NCBI GenBank assembly: GCA_030704615.1
Contig: CM060734.1
Span: 34,610,042 to 34,674,041, forward strand
Length of the DNA stretch: 64,000 bases
DNA from: Takakia lepidozioides
Taxonomy: Eukaryota > Streptophyta > Takakiopsida > Takakiales > Takakiaceae
Direction: 5' to 3'
Below, piece after piece: positions 23,946 to 37,400 of this stretch. Positions within the stretch are counted from its first letter, which is position 1; every line of letters starts with the position of its first letter. Made by a program: the position numbers and the translations under genes. The notes under the pieces were generated by a model, which ran no database searches, was not told the DNA's origin, and worked only from the letters and a program-made list of their open reading frames with translations.

Positions 23946-25430
23946 TAGAAACCTGGTTTGGATGATAAAGTTCCTAAATATGAAAAAGGTGGCGCGGAGG
24001 AGGGCAAAAGGGTGACTGGAGAGGAGGATGATAATCAAAGGGTGGCAGAGGGTTACAAAAACGGAATGAGAATGTCATTTATTCATTGTTTTTTGGACGA
24101 AAGGACACATGTCAACAAATTTAGGACCTAAAAAATAAAATAAAACTAAAACACACATCTTCCTTCTTATATTTTTTTCCTCCCATAAAACACAAAACTA
24201 AACATAGTGACATATAATCTTCATTACTGTTTACAAGCTTTGTGAGCCAAGTTACTTGGTAATTTTATTTGTATTTTCAAGAGCCTTGCAAACATTGATA
24301 CTTCTTATCTATGTGCCATGTAGCATTAGGCATGGTCTTTTTGGGCCAGGGTTCAAATATGCCACTTAGTGTAGATTGACTGAAATGCAATATAAGCCAA
24401 TTTAAGGTTTTCTACTTATGAATGGTGGTTTAAATTTTTTTGGTGGTGTTTGGCATAATTTCTGCCTAGTCTCCAATGATGCCTAAACCCTCCAATTTGC
24501 TATGTCAATTTTGGGTTATTCGCCTCAACAAGTCTACTAAGTTTTAGGTTCATTCGCCCAATACCCATTCAAAATCTCATATTATCGCCAGCCATTTCCA
24601 CTACGCGTTTTGTACAAGCGCCAGACATGCTCCTCTAAGGTTCTAATGGATGCCACGTGCTACAATGTAAATACCTTAAAAGAAACGCTGGTGCGAATGG
24701 GCCGTAAAAGATAAGTTAACCAAAAAAAAAAAGTTAATATGGGGTACTGTCGCACTGTCAATCAGATTCACCTGTAGAGTCCACATTGGTATCGGGGAAG
24801 GTGAACACTAGGTACTCTAGTACCTTGTACTCTAGGTATCGAAGCTCGCATGGTTACCTCAGCAAACTCCACAGAAGAGTCCTTCCGAGCTTCAGCCATA
24901 TAATCCAGAACAATGGAAGGCAGTAGTGTGTGAGGTCTGTAAGAGTTTGTTGACGAAAATGCCCCCTCTGAGCTGCCCGCTGTGGGGGTCGATGATGCTA
25001 CCTGCCGGTCTTTCCCACTCGCAGACCGCACAAAGAGAGATGTCTAGAATTCTAATATCTCCCGTAGTCCGAACACTCGATTGGAACAGCTTCTGGCGGG
25101 TGGGAATGAGGAGAGGGTCAAGTTTATTGCCGGTGAAAGGTGAGCTAGTTTGTGACTATTTTAGTATTGAATGTCTTTACCACAGAGATTGAATGGGTGG
25201 AAGCTGGGGCTTCTTCCTTCAAAATGCTGAAAGTTAGACATGACCGATACACATAACCAACTTTCGGTCTCGACCTCTTTCTCAGTGTCTGATGATGGTA
25301 TTGCGTTTAGTCCCAGAGCAAGAAGGAATCGGAATGTCGTTCGGAAAAATGTTGGTACATACGTTCCCTAGAGGAGGAAGAGGGTTTAGAAGAGGGCTTA
25401 AGAATCTCTAATTCTGTGACTAGTATATTT
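23946..25430. other. Upstream region of the HisRS gene
   Basis: AT-rich sequence with A runs (about 24130-24150, 24721-24731); no protein family recognised. The HisRS promoter and 5' untranslated exon should lie in its right end, but no clear core promoter motif stands out. Confidence 0.45.
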
Positions 25431-28400
25431 ATGAGGAGAAACGGTGTTGTAGGATGCACGACGGCACGGTCAATCACTGCAGATGAGGGCGTGAAGCGTC
25501 CAATGGCGGACTCACAAGTCACCGAAGTCATCAGCGTTGATCCCCCTCGCGGAACCCGAGACTTTCCACCTGAAGACATGCGGCTTCGTTCCTGGCTTTT
25601 TCAAAACTTTCGAGAGGTGCCTTTTTTGTCCCTAGAAGATGGAATGATCGGTGTATCGAGGAAGGGAGAAAGAGGAAAGCCTTACATAAGAAATTCAGAT
25701 GTTTCAGGTGTCATTCCTGTGTAGCAATGTGCCTTTTCTAGAAAACTGTTATGCTGTTTGAAGACAAACAGGGTCACTTATGGTGCTTTTTTCAAAAATT
25801 GCAAAATGTCCATTGGGCACAAGGCCTTAATGTGTGAACATTGTGAGGGTAGTTGTGGATCAGCCAAATTCCTGCCGCTCTCTGTTGTAAGAATGTGTTC
25901 CCCATACGTTAGTTTTGGTGTAGGATGGTGCATGCTACTCAAAGAAGTACTGGGAGAGGCAAATAGAGGAGAGACATGATGGGCATGGGGGCGATGGGCA
26001 TGTAGGTTTCCAGGTTGTTTGCTTTTGAAGAAATTGACTTCCCAGTGCTGGAGTCAGAGGAACTCTTTGTTCGGAAGGCTGGCGAAGAAATCACCCAGCA
26101 GGTGCACAAGTTCTTACCTCCCTGTCAGTTTTGCAGAAGAACCATCAAACCCAAACCCCAAAATAAGAGCTCAGGAAGGGTAAAGAAAGAAGACAGCTTT
26201 GAATTATTAATTCCACAGGGGGCCCAAAGGGATGGAGAGTTTGGTCTTGACAACTGACAGCACCATGTCAAGATTGTTACACAAACAGGAGGGGTTGTAT
26301 CTTGTAGCATTAATGGCCAGAATGAAATAGAGGTCTATTAAAGAAGAGAGGAGGAGATTGACACAGGGGTGTTTACAACGTTGATATAGAGAAAGCTTAC
26401 ATAAATAAGCAGTGTTCGCTGGAACGCAGCTCTACAATTTTGAGGACAAAGGTGGCCGCCGCGTGGCATTGCGTCCTGAGCTCACCCCCTCTCTGGCTCG
26501 CCTTGTGCTGCAGAAAGGGTTAGTCTCTTGCATCATTCTCTTTAGCCATGTTACATATGAGGTTGGAGGATTGAATCCACAGTGTGTCCGTACTCATGTC
26601 AACTTATTTTTAGGCCCTGGCATCCGCCAACATTAAGTGGTACCCTATTGGATTCTCTGTGTAGAACAGGGTTGCTGTTTCATGTGAATATCTTTTATAC
26701 AAACGAACAACCTCATCAGGCAATGCTGGAGAGGGGCAGTGCCATGAAGGAGAGTGAGAGACTGCACACAAATGTATGACATGTAACGGGGAGATGGGGC
26801 AGGAAGGGCTTGTCACTACCACTGAAGTGGTTTGCAATAGGGCAATGCTGGCGCTATGAGCGAATGACGCGCGGACGCAGGCGTGAGCATTACCAGTGGA
26901 ATATGGATATCATAGGAGTTCCTGGTGTTGAGGCAGATTACAGTCCCCTTAATAACTCAAACCTGCAAGCACTTCATTTCCATCAGACTGTTTAGAAGGT
27001 GTAAAGTGCTATTCCAGGGGATGGAGATCTCTCAGCACATGGGATGAGCAGAGTTTTTTTTGGGTTTATCACGATATAAAAGATTGTGTGCTGGCTTTTA
27101 AATGGTTGTCACTAGTTGCTTCTCATGGATTCCTCTATTGTGGTAGCATTTGCTTGCGAGTCCTCAAGTAGTGAAGATGGTGATTTTTACTGATATCCTT
27201 GTATGAATGTGTTGGCAGGCGGAAGCAGAGCTCCTATCAGCTATTGTCATGTTCTTTAAAAAGCTTGGAATCACGTCTAGTGATGTTGGCATCAAAGTCT
27301 CAAACCGTAAGGTTTGTCTCTCCTCTCTCTCTCTAAGAGGTAGCCAAGAGATTCCAGTCCTCTCTTCCTACACATACCTGGGCATTGAGTTTTCCTCCAA
27401 CTGTAACTGGGATGCACATATCCAGAAGTTGTTCAAAAGAAAACCTTGCTTTGCCGCGTTATTAGACCTGCCTTGGAGTACGGATCTGCTATATGGGTTG
27501 ATAACTCCAACCAGGCTAAGTCTCTAGAATCCATTCAAGTGGGGGTGCTTAAGGAGTGCATGTCAGCATGCTCCAAAACAGCCAATGTGGCTGTTCGAGG
27601 TGAGTTTGGCATCCCTTCCTTAAGCTCCCGCCGAGATGAATTCAAGGTCAGATGGTGGGGTCAGTTGCAACACATGTCCAACACCAGATACCCTAAGTTA
27701 ATCGACTCTATATCTTGGAAACTGGACCGCCCTGTCAAACAGGCTAAGTCCTGGCAGAAGTGAGTAGAAGAGATTCTCAAGGATCTGAATCTGGACCCGC
27801 AAGTCTTGACCTTGCTGGATAAATCTGACTTAGAGACTGTAGTGTCCAAAGCCATATCTGTTGCCATGAGATTGTCTGATGAAAATGAAGTTAGGCAGAA
27901 AACTTCCCTGAACCTGTTTCCAGTCTGTGACATGGGGGAGGATATCATGGATGACGTCAAGGGTCTACCCACTCTCGGCACCAGACTGAAATTTAAACTC
28001 AGGGCAGGAAGCCTACCTTTGAACAGTAAACAGAAGCAGAGAGGAAAGGGAGAGTGCAAATGCCCGTTGTGTGGGCAACCCGAAGACAATATTCATTTTC
28101 TGATTCACTGTCCGGGGTACTCTCACCAGAGAGAAGCTCTCCTCCAATCTATCAAGACAATTGTGCCTGTACCTCTGTTTACCAACTTTGAAAGTCTCGA
28201 GGCTGAGCCAAAAACCCAGGCCCTTCTGAGGCCTAGTTTTTGGGCAAATCACACACAGCAGATTGATGCTTGTGTGAAGGGATTTCTAGAGGATATCTGG
28301 AAAACCCGAATCAATTCTTTGTATAAAGGTAAGTCTTACTACCAATGTCAGCCCCTGACAGAGGTAGGTTCTGTCCCTTTGGTTTCCGCTCAAACTGGGC

Positions 28401-28447
28401 GCGGGGTCAATGGCCACAAGGCTATGGCAAACAACGTCTTATGAGTA

Positions 28448-28481
<34 letters not shown>

Positions 28482-31400
28482 GGCTTATAATGCTCCCATT
28501 AGTTCTGAGATTGTGGAAGCAATTGAACATTTAAATGGATATAAAGCTGGTGGACCTGATGGTATTGTCAATGAGCTTATCAAGCACGGTGGCGATCCCT
28601 TGATAGAGGCTCTAGTTGTCCTCTTTAACCTTATCTGGAAGACTGAAATGATCCCCTTTCGCTGGCGACAGGGGGTCATTGTCAATCTATACAAGAAGGG
28701 TGACAGAAAAGAACCGGGGAACTACCGTGGCATCACGCTCCTCAATGCTGTTGGCAAGACATTCTGCAGAGTTATAAGTACTCGTCTCGTGGTTGATCTG
28801 GAGTCTAGAGGTTGTTTCCACGAAGGCCAAACTGGCTTTCGGCGAAACAGGGGCTGTGTGAATCATATCTTCACTCTAAGCCAGATTATCCAGGGAAGGA
28901 AAAAAGAAGGGAAACCCACTTATGTTTTTTTCCTGGATGTCAAAAAGGCTTATGACATAGTGTGGAGAGATGGCCTATGGTTCCGCCTCTGGTCTTGTGG
29001 GATCAAGGGAAAGATGTGGAGAGTTGTCCACAAATTGTAAGCTCACACCAAAAGCTGTGTCACTGTTAACGGACAGAAGTCCAACTTCTTTGACATAGAC
29101 CAAGGTGTAGCTCAAGGATGTACTCTCTCCCCTCTGCTCTTCAATGTTTTCATCAATCAACTCCTCGAGGATGTGGAAAGTGAGGGATTTGGGTTAAGGG
29201 TGGGTGATACCACCATACCAGCCCGTATGTTTGCGGATGACTTCGCAGGCATAGGGGAGACTCCAACCAATCTCCAGAAGTTGATTGATTGCGCGAAGAG
29301 ATACTTTGATCTTTGGGGGCTAGAGGCTAATGTCAGCAAATGTGCAGTGGTAGCATTCAACGACAGAGGAGAGGGAGGAAGTGATCTTAAGTGGCAGTGG
29401 GGTAGCCAAGAGATCCCGGTCCTCCCTTCCTACACTTACCTGGGCGTTGAGTTTTCCTCCAATTGTAATTGGGATGCACATATCCGGAAAGTTGTTCAAA
29501 CTGGCAAGGACAAAGCTCTGGGGCTCACTAAATTTTTCCACTGCAGAGGGGTCAACTCTGAGGTTAAGAAAACCATGCTTTGTCGCGTTAGTAGACCTGC
29601 CTTGGAGTACGGATCTGCAATATGGGTTGATAACTCCAACCAGGCTAAGTCTCTAGAATCCATTCAAGTGGGGGTGCTTAAGGAGTGTATGTCAGCATGC
29701 TCCAAAACAACCAATGTGGCTGTTCGGGGTGAGTTTGGCATTCCGTCCTTAAGCTCCCGACGAGATGAATTCAAGGTCAGATGGTGGGGTCAGCTGCAAC
29801 ATATGCCCAACACCAGATATCCTAAGTTAATCGACTCTATATCTTGGAAACAGGACCGCCCTGTCAAACAGGCTAAGTCCTGGCAGAAGTGAGTAGAAGA
29901 GATTCTCAAGGACCTGGACCTGGAGCCGCAAGTCTTGACCCTGCTGGATAAATCTGACTTAGAGGCTGTAGTGTCCAAAGCCATGTCTGTTGCCATGAGA
30001 TTGTCTGATGAAAATGAAGTTAGGCAGAAAACTTCCCTGAACTTGTTTCCAGTCTGTGACATGGGGGAGGACATCTTGGATGACCTCAAGGGTCTACCCA
30101 CTCACGGCACTAGACTGAAATTTAAACTCAGGGCAGGAAGCCTACCTTTGAACAGCAAACAGAAGCAGAGAGGAAAGGGAGAGTGCAATTGCCCGTTGTG
30201 TGGGCTATCTGAAGACAGTATTCATTTTCTGATACACTGTCCGGGGTTCTCTCACCAAAGAGACGCTCTCTTCAAATCTATTAAGGGAATTGTGCCTGTA
30301 CCCCTGTTTACCAACTTTGAAAGTCTCGAGGCTGAGCCAAAAGCCCAGGCCCTCCTGAGGCCTAGTTTCTGGGCAAATCACACACAGCAGATTGATGCTT
30401 GTGTGAAGGGATTTCTAGAGGATATCTGCAAAATCCGGATTAATTCTTTATATGGAGGTAAGTCTTACTACCAACGTCAGCCCCTGACAGAGGTAGGTTC
30501 TGTCCCTTTTGTTCCCGCTCAAACTGGGCGCAGGGTCAATGGCCACAAGGCTACGGCAAACAATGTCTTATGAGTACAATCTCTCTCTCTCTCTCGCTCT
30601 GGTTGCATTCAACCACCAAGGGGAGGGAGGGGGCAATCTCAAGTGGCAGTGGGGAAGCCAAGAGATTCCTGTCCTCCCTTCCTACACATACCTTGCCGTT
30701 GAGTTTTCCTCCAACTGTAATTGGGATGCGCATATTCAGAAAGTTGTTCAATCTGGCAAGCACAAAGTGTTGGGTCTCACTAAATTTTTCCACTGCAGAG
30801 GGATCAACTCTGAAGTAAAAAAAAGCATGCATTATTGGGCATGCCTTGGAGTACGCGTCTGCAGTGTGGGTTGATAGTTGATAACTCCAACCTGGCTAAG
30901 TCTCTATAATCCATCCAAGTGGTGCTCAAGGAGTGCATGTCAGCATGCTCAAAACAGCTAATGTGGCTGTTTGGGGTGAGTTTGGCATCCCTCCCTCAAG
31001 TTAATTGACTCTATATCTTGGAAGCAGGATTGCAGTTTCAAACAGGCTAAGTCCTGGTGGAGGAGGGTGGAAGAGATTTTCAAGGATCTGGATCTAAGTC
31101 CGCAAGTCTTGACCCTGCAATTTGACTTAGACACTGTAGTGTCCAAAGCCATGTCTGTTGCCAGGAAATTGTCTGATGAAAATGAAGTTAGGCAGAAAAC
31201 TTCCCTGAACTTGTTTCCAGTCTGTGACATGGGGGAGGCCATCTGGATGACCTCAAGGGTTTACCCACTCTCGGCCCTAGACTGAAATTTAAACTCAGGG
31301 TGGGAAGCCTACCTTTGAACAGCAAACAGATGCAGCAAGGAAAGGGGGATTGCAAATGCCCGTTGTGTGGGCAACCTGAAGACAGTATTCACTTTCTGAT

Positions 31401-34400
31401 TCATTGTCCTAGGTACTCTCACCAGAGAGAAGCTCTCTTCAAATCCATCAAGGGATTTTTTCCTGTACCTCTGTTTACCAACTTCGAAAATCTCGAGGTT
31501 GAGCCAAAAGCCCAGGCCCTTTTGGGGCCTAGTTATTGGGCAAATCGCACGCAGCAGATTGATGCTTGTGTAAAGGGATTTCTAGAGGATATCTGGAAAA
31601 CTCGGATCAATTGTCTGTTCCAAGGTAAGCATACTACCGGCGTCAGCCCTTGACACAGGTAGTTTCTGTCCCTTTGTGTTCCGCTCAAACTGGGCGCGGG
31701 GTCGATGGCCACATGGCTACAGCAAAGAATGTCTTGTGAGTACATTCTGTCTCTCTCCCTCCATTTCAAGCTTAATTTAAGAACCTCTTCATGTAACACC
31801 TCAGGAAAGCCACCGAAGGTGAAAGCTACAAAGTCAATAAAAGATGGCTTTACACTGGAGTACAAGAAGCTTCGTGTAGCATAACAATTCGAAGGCTTGA
31901 TTTTGTGGTTCTACCGTGTTATTCTCCTGGTGTCCCTTTGGCTTGATGTGCCTTCCCCAGGCACACTAAATTACTTGTTTCTTGTCCCTCTCTGCCTATG
32001 GTGACATCTGAACCACCACGGTGGTAATGATAAAAGATTTTGGTTGGCCAAAATCCAACATATGGCCCAGTGGTTAGGGCTCTATGCCCCCTTACAAGTG
32101 GTCATGGGTTTAAAGTCACATAGGTTTACGAGGTCTTTCATTATCCCTGGAGCAGCATGTGATTTCCAGAAAGCTCTATCTTGAAACCACTTTAATGTAG
32201 ACCTATGGCCAGATCGCAGTATTTTTTGAATGCTGCTCGCCTAATCACTACGATAGGGTGAGGTGCATCGTTACCGGGTGCCCAGTGGCCTCCCAGCTCC
32301 TCGAGAACTCTCTTCATTCCTTTGTACTTATTTGAACTTTCGAGATTGGAACCTGATTGAAACCAGCTAGATATTTCGCACGTGATTATCCTTGCCCAGG
32401 TTACGATAGATCTATTATTTTCGAGCTCAGGAGCATGGCCTCTTGCAGTGAGCTTGGATTACAGATGGTACTAGAAGGGTTCCTCTCAATGAACCGAAGT
32501 TCGAACATAATTTCTTGCTCATTCTTCAACTTCCGGGGCACCGATGAACTCGAGGCCGGGCAAAGATTCAGTCCCAAGCTGTTTTGTTAGGCCTTCGTGT
32601 TTGCCGGCCGAAGCCATGGACAAAGCTCACGCATCGTGAAGGGTTGATTCTTGATTCCTGGCAAGGGGTGCCGAACAATCGTCCATATCACTTCCTTGAG
32701 TTGTGCTACAGGTAGCTCATTTGTGACTCTCTCATTGCATTTACAGCAAAATTTGACTGCCAACATGCGAAGTCATCTTCTTGGTCACATCCTCAAAGAT
32801 GTGTAAGAATTACAGAGGGGGGACCTCTTTCTCACATCCTTCGGGTCGCAAGGTCTAGCCACATTTAGGAATGTGTTCAAATCAGATCAGACTACACGCT
32901 GAGATGTTGCAAAATGGGTTACAAGTTGAAATTTTTTTGTTCACAGGGAGTTCCACAGTGCACTCACACACTACACTGCATTCGCATTGTAGTAATCAGC
33001 ACCGTGGAATCTGACTACCGATATGCGAAGCCATCTTCGTGGCCACATCTTCAAAATCCCTGGACAGGACTTGAAATGGATGCCTTCCTCACTAAATAAT
33101 GCTGCCTGAGGGGATGGATAAGGCTCCATAGTGATGCAAGCCAGGCTGCAATCCACGCAGCAAGACACGAGGACGACGAACACAACCATTGCGTGAGGTG
33201 CCTGGGACAGTTGGCACTGCAGATGTGTCGTATCTTCTCGAAGGGCCCCACCTACATGTGTACATCTTAAAACCTGTGCTTAAACCTGTCGGTGTTGTGG
33301 TGGGCTTAAGGGGTAACTGGGTCTAGTTATTTAATGTTTGGGTACCTGGGGACTTTAAAGTCGTTGGGGGAGGTTTGTGCACCCTGGTTACAGCCGTTAG
33401 TGTCCAGCTTCCTCTCTCGCAGTAGTCTTCCTCTCTTTTGGTTGGCTTCACCACGGCCTTATTGACTGTGAATCTAAATCTAATAGTGAGGGGTTCTAAA
33501 GAATGGAAGGATACAGTAGAAAGGATCGTTCCAACGATCCAAGACAACCTGATGAACTGGAGTATATCACAAAAGGATACAACGCACCCATAAATTTTCT
33601 GAGATTACTGAAGCAATAGAATATCTAGTGGGCTATAAAGCCAGTGGGTGTGATGGGACTGTCAATTAGTAATGAAGCATGGTGGAGATCCTATGTTTAG
33701 AGGCCCTTCCCTCCTCTTTATTGCTGGCAGATTGAAATGATCCCCTTCCTCTGGAGAGAGGGCGTCCTTGTCAATTAGTATAAGAAAGGTAAGAGAGACT
33801 ACGGCGCCAGTAAACTTCTTAGCACTGTTGGCAAGCTGTTTTGTTGGAAGTAAACACCCGTCTTGAGGTAGATTTGGAGTCTACAAGTATTTTCCATGAA
33901 GGTAAGGCAGGCTTCTGGGGAAATAGGGGCTGTGTTGACCATATCCTTACCCTAAGCCAGACTATTCAGGGAAGGAAAGAAGGAAAACTCACCTTTGTCT
34001 TCCTCCTTGATGTCAAAAAGGCTTATGACATAGTATGGCGGCGCATTGGCTATGGTCTTCTGGGGTTATGGAGGATGGTTCACCACCTGTATGTGAACAC
34101 CAAATGTAATGGCCAGAAGTCTAATTTCTTTGACATGGCCGAGGTGTAGCTCAAGGTCATACCCTTTCCCCACTACTCTTCAATGTTTTCATTAATCAGC
34201 TCCTTGCTGATGTGGAAAGCGAGGGATTTGGGTGATGCCACATACCAGCTCTTATATTTGCAGATGACTCACGGGCACAGGGGATATGCCATCCACTCGT
34301 TGGTTGGTTGTGAGAAGCCGTACTTTGACCTCTGGAGGTTAGAAGCCAATGTTAGTACATGCACGGTGGTGGCCTTCAATGATCATGGGGAGGGAGGAGG

Positions 34401-37400
34401 GGATCTCAAATGGACATGAGGCAGTCAAGAGATCCCTGTGCTCCCCTCCTACACATATCTTGGTCTTAAGTTTTCCTTCACTTGTAACTGGGATGCCCAT
34501 TTACAAAAAGTGGTTCAAACAGCTAAATACAAAGCTTTGAGCCTCACTCAATATTTCCACTGCACAGGGATAAATACTGGAAGTGACCATGCTTTGCAAC
34601 GTTATTAGGGCTACCTTGGAGTATGCATCTGCCGTGTGGGAGGGCAACCCCAACCATGCAAAAACTGAATCCCTTCAGCTTTCGGTGCTCAAAGAGAGCT
34701 TGTCAGCGTAAGAACCAACGTGGCGAGTTTGGCGTACTACTCTCTGTTCACCAACTTTCAAAATGCTGAGGCTGAGCCTAAAGCCCTGGCCCTGGCAGCT
34801 CACAACCAGCAGATTGATGCTTTTGTGAAGGCTTGCCGGACCAATTGTTTATACCAAGGTAAGTCCGACTACTGAAGTGAGCCCCTCACAAAGGTATGGT
34901 TTGTTCCCTCTTGTTCCACCCAAACTGGGTGGGGGTCTAGCCACAAGGCTACGGCAAACGTCGTCTCATAAGTACTTTCTCTCTCTCTGCCAGTTTGCCC
35001 TGCACACAACCCAGAGTGATGGGCAGAAGCCTGTTGTGCCCTGCACTCTTCTCATGTAAGGCTATAAAACTAATATCAGTATCACTGCAACTGGGCTGTC
35101 AAGTTTGCATGAGGACAAGTGGCTCTGTGAGCACCTTAATGGCAGTTGCGGGAAAATAAGTTTATACCTGCAGCTGAGTTGCAGCGATAAACTAAACCCT
35201 GGTAGGTGCAAACCCCACAAAAGGCTCTGGGAGGGTTAGTTTCCTGTGGGGTCAATGGCCGTAAGGCTATGGCAAGCCACCATTCACAGGGAACGGCATA
35301 AGTACATTCTTTGTCTGCCATGCCGTCCACTGATGTATTTGGGCTGATGGGGGCCACAGTAGCTGAATCAATTTTTTCATCTAGCAGTATGTCCATACCA
35401 GCCCATTTCAACAGTCAACCCCGGATTGTGATGAGCTGTGTGCAAGAGTCCATGCCATATTTTTACTGTACATGGTACATTGTGTGCCTGCAGCAAACCA
35501 CACTTGTTGAGTCAGTCTGTTTTTGACATTGATGCATTGCCTACTTTCTTCATCCACTCCAGCTATTGTTGATTTCATACTAATTCTGCTCTTCCCATGG
35601 GATGAAATGAAGGTGCTGCAAGCAGTGCTAGCGCGCAATTCCATTCCTGATGACGCTTTTGCTGCTGTTTGTGTGATTGTGGATAAGGTATGTTCTTTGT
35701 TCAGAACTTGTTTTATGATGTTGTGCATGCGATGTCTTCATGTTTGTTGGCGTTTTTCTTCCTCGCGTTGTGCATTATTACGGGGTGATACTTATAGGCT
35801 TGTTTGCTTCCATTGTGAGTGAAGTGCAATTGAACTGAATGTTTTGAATGGGTTGTCTCCTATGAGGGAGGTCCACAGAGTGGCTTTCCAAGAGGGGAGT
35901 GACAAACATGAAGGAATACACACTCGCATTTGTAGATTTGGAACAAATGAAGCCGCAGTGAAGATGTCTAGCCGAGGGCAGGTGGGAGAAAGAGAACATG
36001 TCTTAAAATCTATGTATGTTGAACAGATCGAGAAATTACCAAGATTGGAGGTTGAGAACGAGCTGGCAGCATTGGGAGTTCCACCTGAGGCCATTAATGG
36101 AATTTTGCAAGCTCTTACTTTGGAATCTCTGGATGATCTTCAAGGTACATGTTTAGGACTGTCTGCCGGAGTTTTAGTCAATTCTTTTGTTTGGCCTTTT
36201 ATCTCATGAATGAAAGTGGGGAAAAATGAGGATGGTATCAAACAGTGGACCTCACCATAAATGTGTACAGTCATCTCTGTTTTGACTTCGGTAGGGGGAT
36301 TGGCAGATTTACTAGGCTCAGAGAGTGGAGCTGTGGAGGAGCTGAAACAGCTGTTTGAGTTGGCTGAGGGCTATGGCTATGCCGATTGGTTGCGTTTTGA
36401 TGCATCAGTAGTGAGGGGTCTTGCATATTACACAGGGACAGTTTTTGAGGTAAGTGTTTCTTTGTTATTGACCTTCATTTGGGTTTACAGATAGGGAAAA
36501 GCTATTTCACAGCCCATAGCCTTGTTCTCATAGAGTCTTCACTTGGTTTTAACCTGCAAAAAGTTGAGAGAAAGAAAGGAAAAAGAAGCAGAAGGCTCTT
36601 TATCTTTATAATTTCCACTCGGCCTCGAGGGCCCATTGGGGAAAGTAGAACAACCAGAAAAGAACATCAAAATACAGCAAACGCTGCCTGAAGACTAAGT
36701 CAGGCGGCAGGGGGGTGCCCGGAGGGGCGGGCGGGACGACCGCCACGTGCAGGTCGCAGGTAACGCAAGACATTACATTTCGGGGCCTCAAAGCTAAAGA
36801 CAAAGAAAGATAGGAACTTATAATGTGCAGATGGAGCAGAGAGACTTAAGAAGCAAAGATTGATCTTGTGTATGAATCATTGACAGGCATTTGATAGGGA
36901 GAGGAAGTTGCGGGCTATTTGTGGAGGGGGGCGTTATGACCGGCTGCTCTCAACGTATGGAGGCACAGATATGCCAGCGTGTGGATTTGGCTTTGGCGAT
37001 GCTGTCATCATTGAGGTCAGCCAGTCTTCTCCTTCCACTCCTACATAAAGGTGTAAGGATGTGGGAGGAAGATGGATTATATCCCTTGTACTTCCTGCAA
37101 AGGGGCTAAATTCCTCCATATCCATGATAGTATTGCTAGAACTCAGACGTCAATCATGGGATATGTGCAGATCTGTAAAGTCATGTACAATCACAATCTT
37201 TCTATTGGTAGGAAAACTGGCGTACTTGCTTTCGACCAGTCCAGCTGGGATGATTGTCTGCATTTTTGTGGGTGCAGTTGCTGAAGGAGAGAAGCCTCAT
37301 ACCGGAGTTGAGCCATGTAGTTGATGACGTTGTAGTAACTTTGGAGGACCACCTCCGAGCCCCTGCAGCCATGGTGGCAGCTCGCTTGCGTAGTGCTGGC

